64,000 bases of DNA. It comes from Ulvibacterium sp965228935. GTDB lineage: Bacteria > Bacteroidota > Bacteroidia > Flavobacteriales > Flavobacteriaceae. Below, in pieces: positions 14,429-23,792 of the stretch (positions are counted from its first letter, which is position 1; each line of letters opens with the position of its first letter). A model generated the notes under the pieces. It saw only the letters and a program-made list of their open reading frames with translations, was not told where the DNA came from and did no database searches. The stretch lies in NCBI RefSeq assembly GCF_965228935.1, contig NZ_OZ245846.1, positions 3,162,001-3,226,000 of the forward strand, written 5' to 3'. A program made the position numbers and the translations under genes.

Positions 14429-15808
14429 ATGCAAAAGACGGTAGTCATTAATGTGGTGGGGTTGACCAAAAGGCTCGTTGGCGAATACACTCCTTTTATA
14501 AAATCCTTTTTGGAACAAGGAAAATCAACGGTTATCCAACCGGTGCTTCCCGCAGTTACCTGTTCCGCACAATCGACCTACCTTACCGGGAAATACCCTT
14601 CGGAACACGGCATCGTGAGCAATGGATGGTATTTCAAGGACGAATGTGAGGTGAAATTTTGGCGGCAATCCAATAAGTTGGTACAAAGTGAAAAAATTTG
14701 GGACAGGCTTAAAAAGAAAGATTCGAATTTTACCTGTGCCAACCTGTTTTGGTGGTATAATATGTATGCCAATACCGATTATAATGTAACACCACGACCT
14801 AATTATTTGGCGGATGGAAGAAAGATACCTGATATCTATTCCCACCCTGCAACCTTACGGGATACACTGCAAGAGGAATTGGGAACGTTTCCGCTGTTCC
14901 ATTTTTGGGGTCCGAAAACATCCATAAAGTCCAGCCAGTGGATAGCGGATGCCACCCTGCGAACGGATGAAATTCATAATCCAACACTTACCTTGGTCTA
15001 CCTCCCGCATCTGGATTATAACCTGCAGCGTTATGGCCTTGATTTCAATATCATATCCAAGGATTTGCAGGAGATCGATGCCGTGGTAAAGCAATTGGCG
15101 GAGCATTATCGGAAACAAGGAGCACATATCATCCTGCTTTCGGAATATGGAATTACCAACGTAAATCGTCCGATACACTTGAATCGAATACTTCGAAAAG
15201 CCGGATTCATAAACATCCGTACGGAAAGGGGATTGGAACTTTTGGATGCTGGTGCAAGTAGCGCCTTTGCCGTTGCGGACCATCAGATTGCACATGTATA
15301 TCTAAATGATAGCTCCATTAAATCCAAGGTTCGGGAAATATTGGAAAAAGTAGAAGGGGTAGAAAAGGTATTGTCAGATCATGAAATACGGGAAGCGTAT
15401 TTAGATCACGACCGCTGTGGCGATTTGGTAGTGATAGCGGACAAGGATTCCTGGTTTACCTATTATTTTTGGTTGGATAATGCTAAGGCCCCGGATTTTG
15501 CCCGTATGGTGGATATTCATAAAAAACCGGGATACGACCCTGTGGAAATGCATACGGATCCCAAGGATAAATGGGTTATGGCCAAGGTTATCGGTAAGCT
15601 TATCAAAAAGAAATTAGGCTTCCGAACCGTGATGGACATTATTCCTTTGGATGCCAACTTGATCAAGGGGTCACATGGTAGGGTTCCAGAGCATGTGGAA
15701 GATTATCCCATCTTCATTACAAACAATAGCTCAGCAAACTTAACGGAACAAATGCCTCCGACCGAAGTATTTTACCAATTGGAAAATCATGTTTGCAATA
15801 AGCATTGA
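14429..15808 (+). CDS. eboF: EboF, alkaline-phosphatase/NPP superfamily protein
   Basis: 459 residues. The N-terminus resembles nucleotide pyrophosphatase/phosphodiesterases: a nucleophile Thr (about Thr44) in PAVTCSAQSTYLTGKYPSEHG, then HLDYN (His194, Asp196) and a C-terminal KGSHGRVPE motif. Two usual metal-ligand sites differ: the Asp before the first Gly is replaced (INVVGL), and the DHG motif is SEYGI (Glu239-Tyr240). The enzyme may use an altered metal centre or may have lost hydrolase activity. No signal peptide is visible, unlike many NPPs, so it is probably cytoplasmic. It ends the ebo operon; about 110 bp separate it from the next gene. Confidence 0.88.
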   Translation: MQKTVVINVVGLTKRLVGEYTPFIKSFLEQGKSTVIQPVLPAVTCSAQSTYLTGKYPSEHGIVSNGWYFKDECEVKFWRQSNKLVQSEKIWDRLKKKDSNFTCANLFWWYNMYANTDYNVTPRPNYLADGRKIPDIYSHPATLRDTLQEELGTFPLFHFWGPKTSIKSSQWIADATLRTDEIHNPTLTLVYLPHLDYNLQRYGLDFNIISKDLQEIDAVVKQLAEHYRKQGAHIILLSEYGITNVNRPIHLNRILRKAGFINIRTERGLELLDAGASSAFAVADHQIAHVYLNDSSIKSKVREILEKVEGVEKVLSDHEIREAYLDHDRCGDLVVIADKDSWFTYYFWLDNAKAPDFARMVDIHKKPGYDPVEMHTDPKDKWVMAKVIGKLIKKKLGFRTVMDIIPLDANLIKGSHGRVPEHVEDYPIFITNNSSANLTEQMPPTEVFYQLENHVCNKH

Positions 15809-15917
15809 TACGACCATCGGTATTGGAAGTCCATTATTTTTATATTTTTAAGGAATAGGCTTTATCCAGATAAGGAAAGAGTCGCGCTTCCAGGAACCGT
15901 TTCAAAAAGATAAAAAT

Positions 15918-18900
15918 ATGATACGCCAAACCAGGACAAGGGAAAAATGGTGTTCGCGAAAAAGTAACTTTCTCCAATACGTCCTTTGGATACCTATTTT
16001 TTGGGCCATTCTAGCTTTGTTCGGCTGTGGATCAGAGGTTATCGAGGAATCTTGGAGCTACGAGATAGATCTTGGGGATGAAAGCCCCCAAGGAATTCTG
16101 AAGTTGGTAAAATCCGATGGCAGGGATCGGGCCTCGATGATTTCTTTGGATTGGGGGACATTCGATTTAGAAAATGTTTCCATTACCTCCGATCACTTCT
16201 CGGGAAACTTCGAACTTTTCGGAAATGCGGCCGAGTTGGAAGGTACGTTTACGGGGAATACGTTTTCCGGGGAACTTCAAATAAATGACGAGAGTTCTCC
16301 TTTTGTGGCCACAAAGCTGTCCGATGAGCTTATTGAAATTGATCGTACTGGCATTGCATATGTACTTTCCGAGTCGGATCTTTCCGAATCCGAGACCAAT
16401 ATCGACCATGCTGGCCTCATTACTAGTATGGATCGGGAAGGATACAAAAGGGGGGAACGGATATATTCTGCCAACTGTATCAATTGTCATGGAACCGAAG
16501 AGGTGGAAGGTTCAATTCCATTGTCCACCAAGTTTTGGGAGCAACCATTAAAAGCCGGTAGCGACGCTTTCTCCATGTACCGGACTGTAAGTCGCGGCTA
16601 TGGTTCCATGCCGCCGCAGCCAACATTGACACCCCAGGAAAAATATGACGTCATCTCCTATATACGTCATAAATATATCAAGGAAAACAAAAGCGAAACC
16701 TATGTGGCGAGTTCCCCGGGGTATTTGGCAGGTCTTCCCAAAGGAACTTCGCGAGGCCCGGAAACCAAGCCCTATCAGCCTTGGGCGGACATGGATTATG
16801 GAGATTTTTTGATCAATACCTATGAGTTGGTCGACGAGGAAACCGGACCGGAACGCTATCATTCCCCAGGGCCGGCCCCGTACCCTGACGAAGATTATAG
16901 TAAAAACAATTTTGCCTATAAAGGTATTGCCATCCGTTTGGACAAAGGGAAAGGAGGAGTGTCCCAAGGAAAGGCCTGGATGATATTTGACCATGATGTG
17001 ATGCGTGTTGCCGGGGGATGGACCGGTGAAGGATTTATAGACTGGGACGGGATTCTTCTAAATGACAAGCACGAGACGTATCCCCGGACCATTGGGAAAC
17101 TTCATTTTGAAACCCCGGTAGGTCCCGGATGGGCCAATCCCGAAACAGGCTCTTTTGAAGACCCGAGATTTCGGGCACGCGATGGTAGGGCTTTTGGACC
17201 GCTACCCAAAAGCTGGGCGGATTACAAAGGCCTTTATCATTATGAAAATCATAGCATTATTTCCTATACCGTGGGAAATGCCCAAGTTTTGGAAGAATTG
17301 GATATGGAGGAATGGGACGGGGAAACCATCTTTACCCGAACACTGAATATAGGTTCCTCTAACCGTGAATTAAAAATGAAAGTGGCACCGGTGAAGAATA
17401 AGGTTGCCTTAGCCGGCAAAGGAGCCGTGCTGGAAGAGGAAGAGGGGTATGTAATACTCAAAGTAAAGCACGGAGCGGGAGTGAACCTTAAGTTGTTTAT
17501 CACCGATTCGGCAGTAACCGATTTGGACCGTTTAGCCACTTTAAGCCCCCCGGAATCCCTGATCCAATATACTTCAGGTGGTCCCGCACATTATCCCGAC
17601 GAGATCAAAACCGTAATTACCGCTGGAAATGAAGATGGGCTCTTTGCAGTGGACCAATTGGCATTACCCTTTGATAATCCATGGGCCTGTAGGATGAAAT
17701 TGAGCGGTATCGACTTTATGGAAGATCCGAATAAAGCAGTAGTATGTGCAACGGATGGTGATGTGTGGTTAATTAAGGGCCTTACTGCTAACACAGGACA
17801 ACTGACTTGGCAGCGAATAGGTTCAGGTCTTTTTCAACCGTTGGGCATCAAAGTCCTTAATGATAATATCTACGTCATCTGTCGGGATCAATTGGTGTTA
17901 TTGCATGATCTTAATGGAGATAATGAAACCGATTTCTATGAAAGCTTTAACCATGATCACCAGGTAACCGATCATTTCCATGAGTTTGCGATGGGGCTTC
18001 AGGCCGATGCCCAGGGCAATCTCTATTATGCCAAAAGCGGTCGTCATGCAAGGGAAGCCTTGGTACCCCAGCACGGTACCTTGTTGAAAGTGAGTAAGGA
18101 TGGCTCCCAAACCGATATTATGGCCACTGGTTTCAGGGCGGCCAATGGGGTATGTATAAACCCGGATGGCAGTTTTTTGGTCACTGACCAGCAGGGCTTT
18201 TGGAACCCTATGAATCGCATCAATTGGGTTGATGGAAACGGTAAATTCTATGGCAATATGTGGGGATATGGTCCACCCAAGGATACTACCAGGGTAGCTA
18301 TGGAACAACCCATGGTGTGGGTAGATATGCAGTTTGATCGCTCCCCGTCCGAACTCCTGTGGGTGGATAGTGAAAAATGGGGATCCCTAAATGGAAGTCT
18401 GTTGAGTTTCTCCTATGGTTATGGTAAAATCCAGTTGGTGCTTCATGAAAAGGTAAAAGGCCAGATGCAAGGGGGGGTCATTGATTTACCCGGAGTTAAA
18501 TTTTTGACAGGCGTTATGCGGGGAAGGTTCAATCCCGGTGATGGACAATTGTATGCCTGTGGTATGTCGGCCTGGGGGACCAATCAAATGTTACGGGGCG
18601 GAGGGCTCTACCGGGTGCGTTATACCGGAAAACCGATGACGCTTCCCATTGATCTTAAGGTAAGGACTTCATCGGTTCAATTGGTCTTTGACCAACCTTT
18701 GGACCGGAACATGGCTAACGACCTAGGGAATTACGGGATAAACACTTGGAATCTCATAAGAAGTAGCAAATACGGTTCCGATCGTTATGATGAAAGGGCC
18801 TTGGACATTTCCAAAGTGGAGCTACTTCGCGATGGGAAAACCTTGAAGCTTGATATTCCGGATATACGGCCCGTGGACGTTATGACCATTACCTACAATC

Positions 18901-18983
18901 TGACTTCCCAAAACGGAGACCCTATACAAGGTACCCTTCAAAACACCATACATGCCCTGAATGCAGAAAAGGAATCACTCTAG
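15918..18983 (+). CDS. Large heme c lipoprotein with DUF6797-like and beta-propeller parts
   Basis: 1021 residues. An N-terminal membrane segment ends in a possible lipobox (LFGC, Cys37). A small beta domain (~45-145) precedes a class I cytochrome c module with CINCH at 187-191 and a probable axial Met231 in YGSMPPQPTL. The middle (~270-560) resembles the domain known as DUF6797. The C-terminal half is a beta-propeller of the glucose/sorbosone-dehydrogenase-like type, with phrases such as FAMGLQADAQGNLYYAKSGR and GVCINPDGSFLVTDQQGFW. It acts in the envelope, probably oxidising an unknown substrate and passing electrons to its own heme. Unlike the other four heme proteins here, its heme is N-terminal. 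Substrate unknown. Confidence 0.8.
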   Translation: MIRQTRTREKWCSRKSNFLQYVLWIPIFWAILALFGCGSEVIEESWSYEIDLGDESPQGILKLVKSDGRDRASMISLDWGTFDLENVSITSDHFSGNFELFGNAAELEGTFTGNTFSGELQINDESSPFVATKLSDELIEIDRTGIAYVLSESDLSESETNIDHAGLITSMDREGYKRGERIYSANCINCHGTEEVEGSIPLSTKFWEQPLKAGSDAFSMYRTVSRGYGSMPPQPTLTPQEKYDVISYIRHKYIKENKSETYVASSPGYLAGLPKGTSRGPETKPYQPWADMDYGDFLINTYELVDEETGPERYHSPGPAPYPDEDYSKNNFAYKGIAIRLDKGKGGVSQGKAWMIFDHDVMRVAGGWTGEGFIDWDGILLNDKHETYPRTIGKLHFETPVGPGWANPETGSFEDPRFRARDGRAFGPLPKSWADYKGLYHYENHSIISYTVGNAQVLEELDMEEWDGETIFTRTLNIGSSNRELKMKVAPVKNKVALAGKGAVLEEEEGYVILKVKHGAGVNLKLFITDSAVTDLDRLATLSPPESLIQYTSGGPAHYPDEIKTVITAGNEDGLFAVDQLALPFDNPWACRMKLSGIDFMEDPNKAVVCATDGDVWLIKGLTANTGQLTWQRIGSGLFQPLGIKVLNDNIYVICRDQLVLLHDLNGDNETDFYESFNHDHQVTDHFHEFAMGLQADAQGNLYYAKSGRHAREALVPQHGTLLKVSKDGSQTDIMATGFRAANGVCINPDGSFLVTDQQGFWNPMNRINWVDGNGKFYGNMWGYGPPKDTTRVAMEQPMVWVDMQFDRSPSELLWVDSEKWGSLNGSLLSFSYGYGKIQLVLHEKVKGQMQGGVIDLPGVKFLTGVMRGRFNPGDGQLYACGMSAWGTNQMLRGGGLYRVRYTGKPMTLPIDLKVRTSSVQLVFDQPLDRNMANDLGNYGINTWNLIRSSKYGSDRYDERALDISKVELLRDGKTLKLDIPDIRPVDVMTITYNLTSQNGDPIQGTLQNTIHALNAEKESL

Positions 18984-19130
18984 ATTTAAATTGTCTTTTG
19001 GATTGGAATGAATAACTTCTTGTAACAAAAAAAGAAATTTCTCCAATTTCGCAGTATTTGAATACCTAAATCCACCCAACGCGGAATAGATTACCATGTA
19101 AAAAAATGGTTGGCTTATGATAGAAAAGGA

Positions 19131-19150
19131 TTTTGAAAGTGCTTTCAAAA
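19131..19150. promoter_or_regulatory. Palindromic operator-like site
   Basis: Two 9-base arms, TTTTGAAAG and CTTTCAAAA, flank a central TG. The inner TGAAAGTGCTTTCA is close to LacI/GalR-family operators (TGAAA-R-CG-Y-TTTCA type), differing in the centre. It lies about 225 bp before the next gene, with a MITE-like element in between. Function not proven. Confidence 0.4.
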
Positions 19151-19176
19151 CCTGTACTTTAAACATGCATAGAATA

Positions 19177-19339
19177 AGAGACTGTTTTGAAATGTGTGAT
19201 TGGAATTTCTTATCGGCCATTTTTGAGGCAGAGCAAGGCAAAATTTGAAGGCATAGCAGGGCTACGGCTGAACATTTTAACGAAGTTATGCGCAAAAAGA
19301 GACATAAAAAAACAATTGACATGTTTCAAAACAGTCTCT
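19177..19339. mobile_element. MITE-like element with 16-bp terminal inverted repeats
   Basis: 163 bp bounded by perfect inverted repeats, AGAGACTGTTTTGAAA (19177-19192) and its reverse complement (19324-19339). The next ten or so bases inward are also mostly complementary. The interior has no credible gene. A clear target-site duplication is not visible. This is the shape of a miniature inverted-repeat transposable element; it could also be a structured RNA or REP-type repeat. Genome copy number would decide. Confidence 0.6.
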
Positions 19340-19374
19340 AGACTAAAAAATTGACTCTTAGAAGTTTTGTTCCC

Positions 19375-21951
19375 ATGATATCTTCACTGCGATTTGGTTT
19401 CAATTGGAGTATACTTTGTACTGCGCTATTCTTCGTTTCTTGCGTGGAAGAGCCGCCGCCCCACAACAATATCATTCTCCATGATCCTGACCTTTCGTTA
19501 CGATTGATTGCAGAACATCCAAACATTAAGACACCGATAGGTATGGCCGTTGATGAAAGGGATGCCATTTACGTTTTGGAATCCCATACCCATACTCCTC
19601 CGGATGACTATCAAGGACCGAAGTTTGATTTGATAAAAAAATCGGTCGACGAAAATGGGGATGGTATCCCGGAGAAATGGACGGTTTTTGCGGATAGTAT
19701 AGAAGATGGGATGAATCTGCATTACGATTTGGAATATGGTTTGTTTTTAACCACCAAAAATGGGGTATTCCAATATCTTGACCACAACAAAAATGGTGTA
19801 AGTGATACGAAAAAACAACTCGTTGCCATGGTTGAACCTAAAAATGTCTATGATCATGCTGGGATTTTGGGGCTTGCCCTAGGCGAAGATAACTGGCTCT
19901 ACGTCTCCAGGGGAAATGTAGGGGGAAACCCTTGGACCATTCAGGGAACCGATGGTTCACAAATTGAGGGATTTGGTGATGGGGGTAATGTTTTTCGATG
20001 CAAGGTGGATGGAAGCCAATTGGAGGAAATAGCCACAGGTTTTTGGAACCCGTTCGATTTAAAGTTCAATAGCGAAGGTCGACTTTTTGTAACCGACAAT
20101 GACCCGGATAGCCGTGGCCCAAATCGATTGATCGAAATTGTACCTGGTGGGGATTACGGATACAAATCGGTGTATGGTGGAAGTGGCATCCATCCTTTTT
20201 CTGCGTGGAATGGGGAAATACCGGGGACATTACCTTTTTCGGCTCCTTTGGGAGAAGCACCTTGTGCAATAATCGATGGGAGTTTTACCAGTTTCGGAGA
20301 TTCATATGCTTCTCAAATGTTGGTGAATATTTGGGAGGAGAACAACGTGGTTCGCATTCCTTTGGAACAGAGCGGTTCTTCCGTAAAGGGTAGCCCCGAA
20401 GTTTTGATTCAAGGGGATGCCTCTTTTCATCCCGTTTCATTAGCTACGAATAGTAGGGGAGACCTATATATTACGGATTGGGTTTTACGGGAATATCCTA
20501 ATCATGGAAGTGGACGGTTATGGCAAATACAGTCTAAATCAGTTATGCCAAAACAAACCCGTACAGCGCCTATCATCAATAGATTTAAAGTGGATACAAG
20601 GAGTACAGATCAGCTTATCACAGACCTAGGAAAAAGAGACGCTTTTGAATTAGCTATGACCCGGCATTCCTTAGCAAAAAATGTACAGCTCGAAAAGCTA
20701 CTTACCTTACTAAAAAATAATGATCCCCACCTTCGTCTACAGGGGCTACTGACCCTTTTTAAGGTAAAGGAAAACTTGAATAAAACAACCATACGTTCTT
20801 TGTTGAGCGATGAAAATCAAGATATTCAAAGGATGACCTTGATGTATATTGCCAAAAAAGGTATCACTGAAATGGAGCCTTATTTGTTACGTGCATTGAA
20901 GGAAAACCAAATACGGCCCCAACTTTTCGAGGCTTTTTTGGCTACCATTCGGCATTTGCAACCTGATTTCACAGACGGGATAAGAAAAAGATCCGGTAGA
21001 AGTTCCAAAATCCCGAGGGAACTGCCCAAATCTTTTATTGAGGATATCTTGAAGAACTCGGTCATAAGCGAGGAAGTAAAGGCAACGGCTTTACCCTATT
21101 TGCCGGATTTCATGTCAAATGGGGCGCTTATCAGGGAACTACTTGGGAATGCAAAGAACGGGAAATTTCAGATTGCCCTCATAAAGGCTGTTCAAAAAAT
21201 ACCGGGAACCGATTTTAACGATGCGCTCGGGAATATCGCTTTCAATACTGATTTTACACCAATTGCCCGGTCAATGGCCGTGCAGGAACTGAGTTACAGT
21301 CCTCAAAAATACATCGAGAAGGTACTGGGCATATTTAAGGAAAGTGATCAGACTCTGCAATATACCGCCCTAAAGTATCTCTGTACGGCGGGACTGGATG
21401 ACACAACACGGTCTGAAATTGAGGAATGGATCGAAAATACGAAAAACCAAATTTCGGAAACTGCTTTTTCTATTTGGAACAATTGTAACAAAGGTACATC
21501 CTTATCCGGTGAGGCCAGCTATACCTCGGTAAAGGGAAATGGAGATTCCAAAATCGGGCGATTGGTTTTTGAAAACAGGGTAGGCTTATGTACAACCTGT
21601 CATAAGATAAATGGTTGGGGAGGATCTTTCGGGCCTGAACTGTCCAATATTGGAGGTAGTAAATCCATCTCACAATTGGTATCGGCGGTTTTGGAACCCT
21701 CCTTGGAGATTTCTCCGGAATGGCAGGGATGGTATCTAGTGGACTCGGAAGGGACAAGGCATACCGGAAGACAAATCGATGTACATCTCAACTATGCCGA
21801 GTTAATGAATACAAGCGGAGAATATGATACATTTAAAGACCCAAGATCCTATGGGGTAATGGAAAGTTCCTTGATGCCCGAAGGACTGGAAGGGACCATG
21901 ACCCTATTGGAGTTCAATGACTTAATTACATATCTAAGCCAGTTAAAATAG
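19375..21951 (+). CDS. PVC-type heme-binding lipoprotein (propeller, HEAT-like helices, cytochrome c)
   Basis: 858 residues from the ATG at 19375 (a TTG at 19351 is upstream but would weaken the signal peptide). Signal peptide with lipobox FVSC (Cys23). The N-terminal ~400 residues form a sorbosone-dehydrogenase-like propeller (IAEHPNIKTPIGMAVDE, FGDGGNVFRCKVDGS, GFWNPFDLKFNSEGRLFVTD). A helical HEAT-like stretch follows (~430-690). The C-terminal cytochrome c carries CTTCH at 739-743. Typical of the large cytochromes common in Planctomycetes and Bacteroidota sugar loci. It should be an envelope dehydrogenase or electron carrier; substrate unknown. Seven bases separate it from the next TIM-barrel gene, so the two are probably cotranscribed. 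Confidence 0.85.
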   Translation: MISSLRFGFNWSILCTALFFVSCVEEPPPHNNIILHDPDLSLRLIAEHPNIKTPIGMAVDERDAIYVLESHTHTPPDDYQGPKFDLIKKSVDENGDGIPEKWTVFADSIEDGMNLHYDLEYGLFLTTKNGVFQYLDHNKNGVSDTKKQLVAMVEPKNVYDHAGILGLALGEDNWLYVSRGNVGGNPWTIQGTDGSQIEGFGDGGNVFRCKVDGSQLEEIATGFWNPFDLKFNSEGRLFVTDNDPDSRGPNRLIEIVPGGDYGYKSVYGGSGIHPFSAWNGEIPGTLPFSAPLGEAPCAIIDGSFTSFGDSYASQMLVNIWEENNVVRIPLEQSGSSVKGSPEVLIQGDASFHPVSLATNSRGDLYITDWVLREYPNHGSGRLWQIQSKSVMPKQTRTAPIINRFKVDTRSTDQLITDLGKRDAFELAMTRHSLAKNVQLEKLLTLLKNNDPHLRLQGLLTLFKVKENLNKTTIRSLLSDENQDIQRMTLMYIAKKGITEMEPYLLRALKENQIRPQLFEAFLATIRHLQPDFTDGIRKRSGRSSKIPRELPKSFIEDILKNSVISEEVKATALPYLPDFMSNGALIRELLGNAKNGKFQIALIKAVQKIPGTDFNDALGNIAFNTDFTPIARSMAVQELSYSPQKYIEKVLGIFKESDQTLQYTALKYLCTAGLDDTTRSEIEEWIENTKNQISETAFSIWNNCNKGTSLSGEASYTSVKGNGDSKIGRLVFENRVGLCTTCHKINGWGGSFGPELSNIGGSKSISQLVSAVLEPSLEISPEWQGWYLVDSEGTRHTGRQIDVHLNYAELMNTSGEYDTFKDPRSYGVMESSLMPEGLEGTMTLLEFNDLITYLSQLK

Positions 21952-21957
21952 AGATTT

Positions 21958-22971
21958 ATGAGCGATAGAAGAACATTTGTAAAACGTATGGCCGGAACCG
22001 CGGCAGGGGTGGCCGTGGGTGTACCTATGCAAATAAAGGCATCCAATAGAAAGCCCCAGGAATTTCTTGAAGAAAAAGGAATTAAGGATTTACCCGAAAA
22101 CCCTTTGGTGCTCTTTGACAATTTTCATGCGGGAAACCGAAGGTTCTATTCCTGGAAAGCAAAATTGGCAGCGGCCGATCATGCAGGTTTTGATGGATTT
22201 GAGTTTGTTGGTCTAAATACGGATTCCGATACTTGGAAAGAAGTTACAGATCTTTTTTTTGAGACACGTTTTAAAGTTATGGGTTTCCATGGTACCACGC
22301 AGGCCGTGATAGATGGGAAAGCTCCCGAAATTGATGAGGAAATCGCAAAAATTGTAAATAATGTAAAAGCTTTGTCCCAACTGCCCATCAAACCCTATTA
22401 TTCCTTGTCCTTGAGTGGCCGGGGGGAATTGATAGGCGATACTATTGCAGAAAGTGGCTCGGCCAGGGCCGAGGACAGACATTGGGAGCGTGCCTACAAA
22501 ATAATCGCTGCCTTTGATAAAGCTTGTAAGGAGTATGGGATAGTTGGTGCGCTATATCCGCATACCCATTGGATATGCGACACGCCCCAGTCCGCCTTTA
22601 AAATATTGGCCGGTGCCAAGGCGAATTCCATAGGTCCCGCTTTTTGCTCCCATCACTGGTATGCCAATACGGCTTCGGACGAATTGGATGAGGTCCTGAA
22701 AAATGAATATATGAAGCGCTTAAATTACGTGGTTCTTACCAATGGTATCTTTTCACCGTCCAATTTTCAGGCAGTTCGTTTTAACGAAGGTCAGATAGAT
22801 ATGGCCTGGATGCTTGCCAAAATTTATGAATTTGGCTATACCGGTCCCATTTCCACACAAGGATGGCGTATAGGGGGAGACCCCTTGGTAGCCTGCAAAC
22901 AATTCGTGGATACTATTAGAGCACTTCGAAAAAGATTTTCAGAATATCCGGAGCTATATCCGTTGATTTGA
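21958..22971 (+). CDS. Exported TIM-barrel protein, sugar phosphate isomerase/epimerase superfamily
   Basis: 337 residues. The N-terminus DRRTFVKRMAGTAAGVAVG has a twin-arginine motif followed by a hydrophobic stretch, so it is probably exported folded. The rest fits the xylose isomerase-like TIM barrel (AADHAGFDGFEFVGLN, SQLPIKPYYSLSLSG, ALYPHTHWICDTP, FCSHHWYANTA, PISTQGWRIGGDP). The usual Glu at one metal site appears to be a His (HTHW), so the metal set is not the standard one. Paired 7 bp downstream of a heme lipoprotein, it may act on the oxidised product of that protein in the periplasm, for example isomerising or eliminating a keto-sugar (inference). Confidence 0.78.
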   Translation: MSDRRTFVKRMAGTAAGVAVGVPMQIKASNRKPQEFLEEKGIKDLPENPLVLFDNFHAGNRRFYSWKAKLAAADHAGFDGFEFVGLNTDSDTWKEVTDLFFETRFKVMGFHGTTQAVIDGKAPEIDEEIAKIVNNVKALSQLPIKPYYSLSLSGRGELIGDTIAESGSARAEDRHWERAYKIIAAFDKACKEYGIVGALYPHTHWICDTPQSAFKILAGAKANSIGPAFCSHHWYANTASDELDEVLKNEYMKRLNYVVLTNGIFSPSNFQAVRFNEGQIDMAWMLAKIYEFGYTGPISTQGWRIGGDPLVACKQFVDTIRALRKRFSEYPELYPLI

Positions 22972-23138
22972 ACCGGATAATATAGAAAAGGGTTTCATTA
23001 TGGATAGGTAAGCAATTGCTGCCCTTCAAGTTTCCATCAACTCCAATACTTCCTATTAATTGATATTTTTATTAAAAAACAGTAATTATTTATTGTTTTT
23101 CAATAATTTTTTATTTTTTTGTAATTAAATTGATTGTT

Positions 23139-23783
23139 ATGGTTGTGAAAAATAGGGTTTATGGCAGTGCTCTTATTCAGTTTTTATTATGGGTGCTTAG
23201 AATTGGTTTTTTTCTTTTTGCACACGGAGTGATTATCTGGCTGATTTACAGCATTTTCATTTTTATTACCGGTGGTCCAACACGTCATATGGATTTTCCC
23301 GTGATGTTTTCCTTTGCCGATGAGGGTTCTCTAAAAACACTCAATGATGGTTCGGCCGCAAAGTTTTATATGCGAGGTGCAACCGGAGCAATTATGTCAG
23401 ATGATGTTCCTAGAGGGTTTTTGGCCATATACAGCTTTATAGCCCTTTTGATCAAAGTTCTTTTTCTTCTTTCTTTGCGGTTGTCAATTCGTATCTTGGA
23501 TTCAGTGCGAATAGGGAAGTTCTTTATTGTGGAAAACGCCATTCGATTGAGGTATATTGGGTTATTGGGGATTGTGTTTTTTATTCTAGACCGATTGGGA
23601 ACGGTAATTTCTGCATCCTATTTCAGTGATAGATTGGAATTTTCTGGCATGGTATTTACAAGTTTTAACCTGTTTTCTTGGGTCACACTAAACTCTTTAT
23701 TCATATCTCTTTTCCTTTTAGTCATTGCGGAGGCATTCCGCATTGGAGCACAATTAAAGGCAGAAAATGATTTAACTATTTAA
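23139..23783 (+). CDS. DUF2975-type membrane protein
   Basis: 214 residues from the ATG at 23139; an upstream TTG (23130) is less likely. Four transmembrane helices are predicted (about 12-42, 98-120, 140-160, 180-200), with an extracytoplasmic segment between the first two. This is the pattern of DUF2975 proteins. Members are almost always followed by a small YozG-like XRE regulator, as here 9 bp downstream. The role is unknown; the pair looks like a membrane sensor or immunity-like protein with its regulator. It is preceded by a very AT-rich 167-bp intergenic region. Confidence 0.8.
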   Translation: MVVKNRVYGSALIQFLLWVLRIGFFLFAHGVIIWLIYSIFIFITGGPTRHMDFPVMFSFADEGSLKTLNDGSAAKFYMRGATGAIMSDDVPRGFLAIYSFIALLIKVLFLLSLRLSIRILDSVRIGKFFIVENAIRLRYIGLLGIVFFILDRLGTVISASYFSDRLEFSGMVFTSFNLFSWVTLNSLFISLFLLVIAEAFRIGAQLKAENDLTI

Positions 23784-23792
23784 GAAAAGAGC

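Noticed and set aside
18975..19322. 115-codon minus-strand open frame overlapping the MITE-like element
   Set aside because: Its frame runs through the inverted-repeat element and the 3' end of a real gene; no domain and poor codon pattern.
19375..21951. Naming the heme lipoproteins as glucose or PQQ dehydrogenases
   Set aside because: The propeller is similar, but cofactor and substrate residues cannot be confirmed from sequence, so only the family-level name is used.
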